Source: Clostridiaceae bacterium (lineage in GTDB: Bacteria; Bacillota; Clostridia; Lachnospirales; Lachnospiraceae). Taken from it: a stretch of 49,709 nt of DNA. How positions within the stretch are numbered: position 1 is the stretch's first letter; each line of letters begins with the position of its first letter. The translations under genes and the position numbers were made by a program. A model generated the notes under the pieces. That model was not told the origin of the DNA. It saw only the letters and a program-made list of their open reading frames with translations, and made no database searches. The stretch spans positions 1 to 49,709 of the forward strand of contig JAJQGL010000006.1 in NCBI GenBank assembly GCA_021200535.1. The letters are read 5' to 3'. Positions 26,425 to 34,597 of the stretch are shown here, piece after piece.

Positions 26425-28899
26425 CTACTCTCCCACCGCCAGAGTATATGTTTCATTCTTTTCTGTCTCAAAAGATAAAATGCCATCCTCATAAGAAGTT
26501 TCCACCTCATTGCCGGAAGAATCCGTAACCCTGCACGCATCTATCTGTATTTTACATTCCTTCGCTGCCGTTGATAATACCGAAAGCTCTGTCAGCGTTT
26601 TATTGCTCCATTTTGCCTGCAGCTCAAATCCGTTTCTCGCACACAGTCCGTCAAATTCTCCATCCTTCCAGGCATCCGGCAGTGCCGGCAATACCTGAAT
26701 ATATCCCATGTGGCTCTGCAGCAGCATCTCTGAGATTCCTGCCGTGCCGCCAAAGTTTCCGTCAATCTGGAACGGAGGGTGCGTATCCCACAAATTTTCA
26801 TAGGTAGAATCCGCCAAAAGACCATGCAGAATCTGGTAGGAGCGGTCACCGTCGCCGGTGCGGGACCAGAGGCAAACCTTCATGGCCCGCGCCCAACCGG
26901 TGGATTCATCTCCCCTGTCATTCAGCGATGCCTTCGCTGCTTCTAACAGATCTGTTGTGTCATAATTGATTTCATTGCCAGGATACAGTCCCAGCAAATG
27001 AGAAGTGTGGCGGTGCGCTTTTTCCACGCTACTGTCATCAAAATCTTCATCATCCTCCTCATACCACTCCTTTAACAGCCCCGTCTCTTCACTAATCTGA
27101 TACGGATCCATTTTGGAAGCCATTTCGCGCGCTGTCTCACGCAGTTCTTCATCCTTGCCTAACAGCTCAGATGCCGTCACAAAGTTTTGCAGCAGATCCT
27201 GAATCAACGATTGCTCGTATGTATTTCCAATCGTGACCGGACCATGCTCTGGCGAATAAGTCGGAGAAGATACATACCTTCCCTGCTCCTCATCATAAAT
27301 CAGAAATTGTGTATAAAACAACGCACTCTCTTTCATAATCGGATAAATCTTTTCTTCCAGATATTGCGTATCTGCAGTAAACTGATAATAATCCCACAGA
27401 TTTTGGTCGAGCCATGCGGTTGCCGCACTAGACCATCCCCATGTATATTCCCAGCCCGGGCAGGTCCATCCGAACGGCGTGCTCTGCGTGTGTGCCACCC
27501 AGCCATTCTCCGGATTTTCCTCATCCGACTCAATTCCATAATAAATTCCTGCCGTCTCACGCCCCGGTTCCCGCAGGCTGTCTACATACTCTACAAAAGG
27601 AATCATGGTTTCTGACAGATTTGCCACGGTCGCCGCCCAATAATTCATCTGAAGATTGACATTGATATGATAATCACTTGCCCAGGTAGGACTGTTGCTG
27701 TTATTCCATACTCCCTGCAGATTGGCCGGAAGGCTTCCCTCTCTGGAAGATGAAATCAGCAGATATCTTCCATACTGGTAATACAGCTCTTCCAGATACA
27801 GATCATCCGTTGTCGGCTCTGAAGAATCATTCTTCTGATACTGTTTTAGCAGGTCGTCCGTGCATGTTTCCGTATATTCACCCCCAAAACTGACAGATGC
27901 CTTTCCAAACAGTGCCTGATAATCCTCCTGATGTTCTTTCAAAAGCGCATCATAGCCTTTGTCTGCTGCCGCCTCGATCGCACTGTCAACCCGGTCCTTC
28001 GGATCCTCTGCGCTTCGGTAGGATGGATACACGTTACTGTAGTCGGTCGCTGCCGTAAACAGGACAATGACTTCTGTCGCATCGCTAATCACAACAGATT
28101 TTTTCCCTGCTTTTGCCGTCCCATCCTTCAATATAAAATGAAAACGGCTCTCATAGCGGAGCTGGTTATCGGTAAGCTCACCGTAATACAAAAGATCCGT
28201 GTCAGACGCCTCAATCTTTGCACCATACTGTGTTGTATTGATATTCATCTTTGCTTTAAAATTTAACTTTTCCTCCCCCTGCGCCGAAAAACGCATGACG
28301 ATTACATTGCTCGGATAATTTGCAAAATATTCTCTTGTATAAGTGGTATTGCCGCAGTCAAAGCTGACACCGGCAACCGACTGGTTCAGATCAAGATACC
28401 GCTGATAATTCTCTGTCTTTTTACTGCTGACCTGGTCAAAGGAAAACAATACGCTCCCAAGTGTCTGATACGCGCCGTATCCTTCCGTATCCCCCACCAG
28501 CTGGCTCATCAGGCTGTCAACCTGATCTGTATCTCCATCGGCAAGCGCCTTTTGCACTTTTTCCAGTGCGCCGGAAGCAGATTCCAGATTTCCGCCATTG
28601 TAGTCAGACCGCTCTTCGGAAGGCCCGCCGGTCCAAAGCGTTTTTTCATTCAGGCAGATCGATTCTTCCTCAATTCCGCCCATGATACTTGCACCCATAT
28701 AGCCATTGCCAATCGGCAGGGAATTGGTTTCCCAAAATTCTGCCGGTTCATCATAGGACAGCTTTAAGGTATCTTTTACTTTATTTTCCCTTACAAGTTC
28801 TTTTTCTTCTTTCTGTTCTGTGTCTCCCCCAAAGCTGCAGGAAGTAACCAGCAAGGATAGCATCACCAGCAGCGACGCAGCAATTCTTCTCTTTTTCAT
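26425..28899 (-). CDS. GH95 family glycoside hydrolase, lipoprotein (alpha-L-fucosidase-like)
   Basis: 824 residues. An N-terminal lipobox (VTSC, Cys21) follows a basic, hydrophobic signal, so it is anchored outside the cell. The rest matches GH95 end to end: N-terminal beta domain with SLPIGNGYMGASIMGG and LNEKTLWTGG, then the (alpha/alpha)6 barrel. Likely catalytic positions are the two Asn in YHINVNLQMNYW, the Glu in TYSPEHGP and the Asp in IDGNFGGTAG. Characterised members are inverting 1,2-alpha-L-fucosidases or alpha-L-galactosidases, acting on host mucin or plant glycans. The start at 28899 has GGAGG upstream. No sugar transporter or fucose genes flank it. The previous gene on the strand is eno, separated by a terminator. 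Confidence 0.92.
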   Translation of the reverse strand: MKKRRIAASLLVMLSLLVTSCSFGGDTEQKEEKELVRENKVKDTLKLSYDEPAEFWETNSLPIGNGYMGASIMGGIEEESICLNEKTLWTGGPSEERSDYNGGNLESASGALEKVQKALADGDTDQVDSLMSQLVGDTEGYGAYQTLGSVLFSFDQVSSKKTENYQRYLDLNQSVAGVSFDCGNTTYTREYFANYPSNVIVMRFSAQGEEKLNFKAKMNINTTQYGAKIEASDTDLLYYGELTDNQLRYESRFHFILKDGTAKAGKKSVVISDATEVIVLFTAATDYSNVYPSYRSAEDPKDRVDSAIEAAADKGYDALLKEHQEDYQALFGKASVSFGGEYTETCTDDLLKQYQKNDSSEPTTDDLYLEELYYQYGRYLLISSSREGSLPANLQGVWNNSNSPTWASDYHINVNLQMNYWAATVANLSETMIPFVEYVDSLREPGRETAGIYYGIESDEENPENGWVAHTQSTPFGWTCPGWEYTWGWSSAATAWLDQNLWDYYQFTADTQYLEEKIYPIMKESALFYTQFLIYDEEQGRYVSSPTYSPEHGPVTIGNTYEQSLIQDLLQNFVTASELLGKDEELRETAREMASKMDPYQISEETGLLKEWYEEDDEDFDDSSVEKAHRHTSHLLGLYPGNEINYDTTDLLEAAKASLNDRGDESTGWARAMKVCLWSRTGDGDRSYQILHGLLADSTYENLWDTHPPFQIDGNFGGTAGISEMLLQSHMGYIQVLPALPDAWKDGEFDGLCARNGFELQAKWSNKTLTELSVLSTAAKECKIQIDACRVTDSSGNEVETSYEDGILSFETEKNETYTLAVGE

Positions 28900-28931
28900 A
28901 AAGCTCCTCCGTTTTTTGTTCTGATTAAAAA

Positions 28932-28998
28932 TACCCAAAGCCATTTTTTCGGAATTCCGCAGTTATGCGGCGTTTTGACCCGAAAACAGCTTTGGGTA
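28932..28998 (-). terminator. Long branched terminator after enolase
   Basis: On the minus strand, TACCCAAAGC pairs with GCTTTGGGTA (10 bp) and is followed by TTTTT. Inside are a TTTTCGG/CCGAAAA helix and a small CCGC/GCGG hairpin, so the 67-nt structure is much larger than a usual terminator. It lies 20 bp after the eno stop and 32 bp before the GH95 start. Confidence 0.65.
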
Positions 28999-29018
28999 AC
29001 AGTATAGCAGATAACACG

Positions 29019-30314
29019 TTATTTGGCAAAACTTGCATAGTGATAATTTCCGCAAAAACCAAGCTCTTCCTCAATCCGAAGAAGGCGGTTATATTTTGCC
29101 ACACGCTCACTTCTGGCCGGCGCTCCTGTTTTGATCTGCCCTGCATTTAATGCAACGGCAAGGTCAGCAATCGTCGTATCCTCTGTCTCTCCGGAGCGGT
29201 GTGAAATAACAGAAGTATATCCACATTTCTTAGCCAGCTTGATGGCTTCTATGGTCTCCGAAATCGTTCCAATCTGGTTTAGCTTAATCAGTATAGAATT
29301 GGCGCATCCCTTATCAATTCCCTTTCGCAGACGGCTTGTGTTGGTGACAAAAAGATCATCTCCAACCAGCTGCACCTTGTTGCCCAGCTCCATTGTAATC
29401 TCCTTCCATCCCTGCCAGTCTTCCTCATCCAGCGGATCCTCAATGGATGCAATCGGGTACTCTTCACACAGCTTTTTCCAGTGATGAATCAACTCCTCCG
29501 TCGTCATCTTCTGCTGCCGCTTTGGCAGATGGTAAATGCCGCTGTGCTCCGTTTTCCATTCACTGGAGGCTGCATCCAGCGCAAGCAAAAAATCCTTTCC
29601 GGGCTGATAGCCTGCTTCTTCAACTGCGCGTAAAATCAGTTCAATCGTTTCACGGTCTCCCGCCAGGTCAGGCGCAAACCCGCCTTCATCCCCCACGGCC
29701 GTTGTCAGCTTCTGCGTCTTTAAAATCCCCTGCAGCGTATGATAAACCTCACAGCACCAGCGAAGCCCTTCCGAAAAACAGGAGGCTCCGGCAGGCATAA
29801 TCATAAATTCCTGCGTGTCCACGGTATTGGCAGCATGGGCGCCTCCATTTAAAATATTCATCATGGGTACCGGAAGAACAGTAGCGCTGATCCCGCCCAG
29901 ATAACGGTACAGCGCCATCCCCTGTGCCTTCGCCGCCGCTTTCGCCACAGCGATGGAAACTGCAAGAATGCTGTTTGCACCAAAATTGCTTTTATTATCT
30001 GTTCCATCCTTTTCGATCATCAGGCGGTCAATCGCATAGCTCTCCCTGACATCAATCCCGGTAAGCAGCGGAGCAATATCCCGGCATATATGCCCCGCCG
30101 CTTTTTTTACTCCCTTCCCTCCATATTCTGCCTCTTCATCCCGCAGCTCATGCGCCTCAAAAATACCGGTCGACGCACCGCTGGGGCTGGCTCCTCTGGC
30201 ACGTATGCCTGATTTTAAAATCACCTCTGCCTCCACGGTAGGATTTCCTCTGGAATCAATAATCTGTCTGCCTTTTACCTCCTGAATCTGATACATACCT
30301 GTAGATTTACTCAT
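29019..30314 (-). CDS. eno: Enolase
   Basis: 431 residues, standard length. It interconverts 2-phosphoglycerate and phosphoenolpyruvate. Clear motifs are [41 protein letters not shown] with the catalytic Glu, DDLFVTN, the catalytic Lys in LIKLNQIGT and the [10 protein letters not shown] loop. AAGGAAG precedes the ATG at 30314; a second Met six codons in is also possible. The gene appears monocistronic, with a terminator at its end and a divergent Ppx-like gene upstream. Protein motifs are ordinary, so I see no sign of a specialised paralogue. Confidence 0.96.
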   Translation of the reverse strand: MSKSTGMYQIQEVKGRQIIDSRGNPTVEAEVILKSGIRARGASPSGASTGIFEAHELRDEEAEYGGKGVKKAAGHICRDIAPLLTGIDVRESYAIDRLMIEKDGTDNKSNFGANSILAVSIAVAKAAAKAQGMALYRYLGGISATVLPVPMMNILNGGAHAANTVDTQEFMIMPAGASCFSEGLRWCCEVYHTLQGILKTQKLTTAVGDEGGFAPDLAGDRETIELILRAVEEAGYQPGKDFLLALDAASSEWKTEHSGIYHLPKRQQKMTTEELIHHWKKLCEEYPIASIEDPLDEEDWQGWKEITMELGNKVQLVGDDLFVTNTSRLRKGIDKGCANSILIKLNQIGTISETIEAIKLAKKCGYTSVISHRSGETEDTTIADLAVALNAGQIKTGAPARSERVAKYNRLLRIEEELGFCGNYHYASFAK

Positions 30315-30645
30315 TGATTTTCTTCCTTTCTTTTTCCCTGTTGGGCAATTCTGTTTTCCTGATAGCGCATAAAGCTCAGTTATTTACGAAACACTGTACT
30401 AGTATGATTCCATTTTCCATATTTTATACCATGGCTTTCCATTGATTATGTCTTGTATCGATATTTTAGATAAATACTTTGTATCGATGCTTCGCAATAA
30501 ATGCTTCGCAATAGATGTTTTGTAAATAGGATCTGTAAAAAATGGAAAATCTATGTAAAAAATCTTCTTTTCGCGTAAAAACGCTGGTTTTTTTTTTCTA
30601 AATGACGTAGAATGACAACAAATTCAGTAATAGGAGGAATACATT
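30315..30645. other. Intergenic region between divergent eno and the ppx-like gene
   Basis: 331 bp, AT-rich. It should carry promoters in both directions, but I find no pair of hexamers good enough to call. It contains a run of decaying short repeats at 30453-30529 (listed separately), and a GCGT-aaaa-ACGC mini-hairpin plus a T9 run near 30575-30600. TAGGAGG before 30646 is the ribosome-binding site of the ppx-like gene. Confidence 0.5.
30453..30529. repeat. Short degenerate tandem repeats
   Basis: TTGTATCGAT occurs at 30453 and 30479. ATGCTTCGCAATA occurs at 30487 and 30501 (period 14), followed by a diverged copy, ATGTTTTGTAAATAG. The pattern suggests a slippage-prone repeat that has decayed. 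Confidence 0.6.
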
Positions 30646-32217
30646 ATGGCTGTTATCACATTTGCAGCAATCGACGTTGGGTCCCATCAGACCTCGCTTC
30701 GCATATATGAAATTTCAAAACAAATCGGCACGCGCGAGCTGGACTATGTGTATCACACGTCACGGCTGGGATATGAGACGTATTCGACCAATCATATCAG
30801 CTCACAGTCGATCAATACGCTGTGTACGATTTTAAATGGGTTTTCTGATAAAATGAAAGAATACAGCGTTGCAGACTATATGATTACCGCAACCAGCGCA
30901 TTGCGGGAAGCCGACAACAACCTGATTGTCTTAGACCAGGTTAAGCAGCGCACCGGTTTTCAGATTAAAATATTAAGTAATTCCGAACAGCGTTTTCTTT
31001 TTTACAAAGCGATTGCATTAAAGGAAAATACCTTTCACCGGCTGATTCAAAAAGGAACCCTGCTCATCGACATCGGAGGCGGGAGCCTGCAGCTCTCCCT
31101 TTTTGACAAAAGCGCGATGATTGCAACGCAAAATATTCTTCTTGGGCCGCTCCGTATCAATGAAACACTGGAATTTATCAAAAACAGCACGGACAATTAC
31201 CTCAACCTGATCTACGAATATATTTCCCATGACCTGCATGCCTATCGGAAAATGTTTTTGAAAAACATAAAGGTGAAAAATATTATTGTAATCGGAAACC
31301 AGCTGCCAAGCTTTATACAGTATCTGTCTACCCATAACTTTGACCGGCTTCTCCCTGTAGATGCCAGAGGAAGCAAAAAGGATTCCGTAAACCGCAGTGA
31401 ATACGAAGAATTTTACCGTTCTATGATTGCCCAAAAGCCGGAAGAGCTGGGTCAGGAGCTAAACATCAGCCTGGAACAGGCGTCTCTTTTGATTCCGACC
31501 GCCATGATCTGCCACAATATTTTTGAAAAAACCCAGGCAGAGCAGATGTGGCTTTCCGACATTACCATCTGCGACGGTATAGCAGCCGATTTTGCAGAGC
31601 GCAAAATAAAACTTGTCCCTGCACATAATTTTACAAACGATATCCTCTCTGCCGCAAGACGCATTGCTGAGCGGTACCAGTACAGCGTCAAACACACGGC
31701 GGCGGTTGAAAGCACTGCACTGAAAATATTTGACGCCGTAAAAAAACAGAATCATCTGACAAAGCAGGACCGTCTTATGCTGCAGATTGCGGCAATCCTG
31801 CACACCTGCGGCGCCTTTATCAACGTGAATGATATCGGCGAGAATACTTATAAAATTGTGACCTCCACAGAGATCATAGGAATTTCACATAAACAGCGTA
31901 TGATGGTTGCAACAGTTGTACGGTATCTCAAAACAAAATTTCCGCAATACAGCCATCTGTCCGATTCCTTTGAGCGCGAAGAATATATTAAAATCACAAA
32001 ATTAAACGCCATACTGTGTCTTGCTGACGCCATGGACCGCAGCCATCTCCAGAAATTTAAAAAAATCACTGTGGTGCTCCGGCGGAACATATTATATGTC
32101 ACCGGACACAGCCTGTATGACATTGCCCTGGAACAGGGTATATTTTCCCATCACGGTGATTTCTTTGCAGAGGTGTTTGGCATCACACCACTGCTAAAAC
32201 AGAAAAAAGATTTTTAA
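30646..32217 (+). CDS. Ppx/GppA-family protein with degenerate HD domain
   Basis: 523 residues. Residues 1-300 are an ASKHA-fold Ppx/GppA domain: AAIDVGSHQTSLRIYE, TATSALREADN and IDIGGGSLQL. Residues from about 330 are an HD-type helical domain. In active members the third motif reads GGGSTE; here it is GGGS-L148-Q149, and the upstream SGxEE-type motif is S-N-S-E114-Q115, so acidic catalytic residues are changed to Gln. In the HD part LHD is replaced by L-H386-T387 and the following His cluster is missing. It lies 125 bp upstream of ppk1 on the same strand. It may be a polyphosphate or (p)ppGpp-binding regulator rather than an efficient exopolyphosphatase. Family assignment is firm; activity is uncertain. 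Confidence 0.85.
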   Translation: MAVITFAAIDVGSHQTSLRIYEISKQIGTRELDYVYHTSRLGYETYSTNHISSQSINTLCTILNGFSDKMKEYSVADYMITATSALREADNNLIVLDQVKQRTGFQIKILSNSEQRFLFYKAIALKENTFHRLIQKGTLLIDIGGGSLQLSLFDKSAMIATQNILLGPLRINETLEFIKNSTDNYLNLIYEYISHDLHAYRKMFLKNIKVKNIIVIGNQLPSFIQYLSTHNFDRLLPVDARGSKKDSVNRSEYEEFYRSMIAQKPEELGQELNISLEQASLLIPTAMICHNIFEKTQAEQMWLSDITICDGIAADFAERKIKLVPAHNFTNDILSAARRIAERYQYSVKHTAAVESTALKIFDAVKKQNHLTKQDRLMLQIAAILHTCGAFINVNDIGENTYKIVTSTEIIGISHKQRMMVATVVRYLKTKFPQYSHLSDSFEREEYIKITKLNAILCLADAMDRSHLQKFKKITVVLRRNILYVTGHSLYDIALEQGIFSHHGDFFAEVFGITPLLKQKKDF

Positions 32218-32253
32218 GTTTTTTATTTTAAAAGAGCGCAGCTGCATCAGAAA

Positions 32254-32281
32254 TTGCAGCCTAAAAATCAAAATGTATAAA
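32254..32281 (+). promoter_or_regulatory. Possible promoter for ppk1
   Basis: TTGCAG (32254-32259), a 16-bp spacer and TATAAA (32276-32281). It would let ppk1 be transcribed independently of the upstream ppx-like gene. Confidence 0.35.
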
Positions 32282-32298
32282 AAAGACCAATTAAATTG

Positions 32299-32326
32299 AC
32301 AAAGCCAGTTCTTCATCCGGCTTTGT
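32299..32326 (+). promoter_or_regulatory. Hairpin in the ppk1 leader
   Basis: ACAAAGCC and GGCTTTGT form a perfect 8-bp stem with a 12-nt loop, ending 6 nt before the GAGG of the ppk1 ribosome-binding site. No T-run follows, so it is more likely to affect translation or mRNA stability than termination. Confidence 0.4.
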
Positions 32327-32342
32327 GGAAACGAGGTAAACT

Positions 32343-34553
32343 ATGAGTGAAAAAACCAATTATTCCAAACCAGAATATTTTTATAACAGAGAACTCAGCT
32401 GGATTTTATTTAATTACCGTGTTCTGGAGGAGGCACAGGACAAATCTCTTCCACTGCTTGACCGGCTAAAATTCTTGAGCATAACCGCATCCAACCTGGA
32501 TGAATTTTTCATGATCCGTGTCGCTTCTTTAAAAGATATGGTCCATGTCAATTATACCAAAAAGGACATTGCCGGCATGACCCCTGCCAGGCAGCTGGAA
32601 GCCATTAACCAGGAAACACACAGACTGGTAAAGGATCAGTATGAAACCTACAACAAAATGCTGATTCCGGCACTAAAAAAAGAACATATCATTATCATTG
32701 ACCACCATGAAAAGCTCAATACCGAACAGTCTGATTATGTCGATAATTATTTCCATTCAGAGGTTTATCCGGTATTGACTCCAATGGCAGTAGACTCCTC
32801 CCGCCCATTCCCGCTGATCCGGAACAAGTCGCTTAACATTGGCGCACTGTTAAAAACAAAGCAGCACAGCGGTGATGATGCCGGCAAGGGGCAATTCCAT
32901 GAACTTTATATGTCACACAGCGGCAAAAAGAAAAAACAGCGCAGCGATATTGAATTTGCCACAGTACAGGTTCCTTCCGGCCTGCCGCGTTTTGTAGAAA
33001 TCCCTTCTGCCGAGGAAGAGGATAAAACATTTATTTTGCTGGAACAGATTATCGAGAAAAATATTGACAAATTATTTTTGAACTATGAAATCCTCTCCGT
33101 ATTTCCTTACCGCGTCATGCGCAATGCCGATCTGACGATTGAAGAGGACGAAGCTGCCGATCTTCTGATGGAAATCGAACGTCAGCTCAAAAAGCGCCAG
33201 TGGGGCGAAGTAATCCGCCTTGAGGTAGAAAAAAGCATTGATAACAATCTTTTGCAGACCTTAAAGGATGAGCTGTGCATCAAAGAAGCGGATATCTTTC
33301 AGATTAACGGTCCTCTTGACCTGACCTTTTTAATGAAATTGTCCGGGCTGGAGGGATATGAACATCTTCGCAGCCAAAAATATACCCCGCAGCCGGCAAA
33401 ATGGCTAAACGGAAACCATAATCTATTTGAACAGATTAAGGCACATGATATCCTCTTACACCATCCATATGAAACCTTTGACCCGGTTGTTGACTTTGTC
33501 AGACAGGCCGCAAAAGATCCTGACGTTCTCGCAATCAAACAAACCCTGTACCGCGTCAGCAGCAATTCCCCAATTATCGCTTCCCTGGCCGAAGCGGCAG
33601 AAAACGGAAAACAGGTCACTGTCCTGGTGGAACTAAAGGCCCGCTTCGATGAGGAAAACAATATTATCTGGGCAAGAAAACTGGAAAAAGCAGGCTGCCA
33701 TGTAATTTATGGATTGGTTGGCCTAAAAACACACAGTAAGATCACTCTCGTCGTGCGAAAGGAAGAAGACGGCATCATCCGCTATGTACATCTGGGCACC
33801 GGTAACTACAATGACAGCACGGCAAAGCTATATACCGATATGGGACTGCTGACACACCAAAAGGCAATCGGCGAGGATGCCACCGCTGTCTTTAATATGC
33901 TCTCCGGCTATTCTGAGCCAGCAGTATGGAATAAACTGGCCGTAGCGCCAATCTGGCTCCGCGACCGCTTTATGCAGATGATTTCCAGGGAAACCGAATT
34001 TGCCAAAGCCGGGAAAAAAGCCTTTATTAAAGCAAAAATGAATTCCCTTTGCGATGCCGGAATCATCTCTGCACTGTATGAAGCTTCTGCTGCCGGCGTA
34101 CAGATTGAACTGGTTGTCCGCGGCATCTGCTGCCTGAAGGTAGGAATTCCAGGAATCAGTGAGAATATCTCTGTACGTTCACTGGTTGGTGATTTTCTGG
34201 AACACAGCCGCATCTTTTACTTCCACAACAACGGCTTCGAAGAAGTCTATATGGGAAGTGCTGACTGGATGCCGCGAAATCTGGATAAACGTGTAGAAAT
34301 CCTGTTTCCGGTAGAAGATAATACATTAAAAGAAGAAGTAATCCACATTCTGAATATCCAGCTGCAGGATACATTAAAGGCAAGAGAACTGCAGCCGGAC
34401 GGAAGCTACAAACGAGTCAGCCGGCGAGGCAGGGAAAAACTCTGTGCACAGGATTATTTTAAAGAAGAAGCCATAAAAGCTGCACAGAACCGGAAACTTG
34501 CCGACCATCCGGTACGCACCTTTGAACCGATGATGCACGAAGAAAACAATTAA
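32343..34553 (+). CDS. ppk: Polyphosphate kinase 1
   Basis: 736 residues, somewhat longer than most PPK1. It reversibly builds inorganic polyphosphate from ATP. The N-terminal block YFNRELSW-type sequence is YFYNRELSWILFNYRVLEEA, followed by FLSITASNLDEFFMIR. The autophosphorylated histidine is H464 in GLKTHSK, with a second conserved His in LEHSRIFYFHNNG. A Lys-rich insertion at about 170-205 (including SGKKKKQRS) accounts for extra length. Met at 32343 has GAGG 6 nt upstream. A strong terminator follows, and the convergent lon gene ends just beyond it. Confidence 0.96.
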   Translation: MSEKTNYSKPEYFYNRELSWILFNYRVLEEAQDKSLPLLDRLKFLSITASNLDEFFMIRVASLKDMVHVNYTKKDIAGMTPARQLEAINQETHRLVKDQYETYNKMLIPALKKEHIIIIDHHEKLNTEQSDYVDNYFHSEVYPVLTPMAVDSSRPFPLIRNKSLNIGALLKTKQHSGDDAGKGQFHELYMSHSGKKKKQRSDIEFATVQVPSGLPRFVEIPSAEEEDKTFILLEQIIEKNIDKLFLNYEILSVFPYRVMRNADLTIEEDEAADLLMEIERQLKKRQWGEVIRLEVEKSIDNNLLQTLKDELCIKEADIFQINGPLDLTFLMKLSGLEGYEHLRSQKYTPQPAKWLNGNHNLFEQIKAHDILLHHPYETFDPVVDFVRQAAKDPDVLAIKQTLYRVSSNSPIIASLAEAAENGKQVTVLVELKARFDEENNIIWARKLEKAGCHVIYGLVGLKTHSKITLVVRKEEDGIIRYVHLGTGNYNDSTAKLYTDMGLLTHQKAIGEDATAVFNMLSGYSEPAVWNKLAVAPIWLRDRFMQMISRETEFAKAGKKAFIKAKMNSLCDAGIISALYEASAAGVQIELVVRGICCLKVGIPGISENISVRSLVGDFLEHSRIFYFHNNGFEEVYMGSADWMPRNLDKRVEILFPVEDNTLKEEVIHILNIQLQDTLKARELQPDGSYKRVSRRGREKLCAQDYFKEEAIKAAQNRKLADHPVRTFEPMMHEENN

Positions 34554-34560
34554 ACGATTG

Positions 34561-34592
34561 ACAGGGACTGCCATAACAGTCCCTGTTTTTTT
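34561..34592 (+). terminator. Intrinsic terminator of ppk1
   Basis: ACAGGGACTG pairs perfectly with CAGTCCCTGT around a 6-nt loop, followed directly by a T-run. It ends 6 bp before the lon stop codon, which lies on the other strand. Confidence 0.82.
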
Positions 34593-34597
34593 ATACA

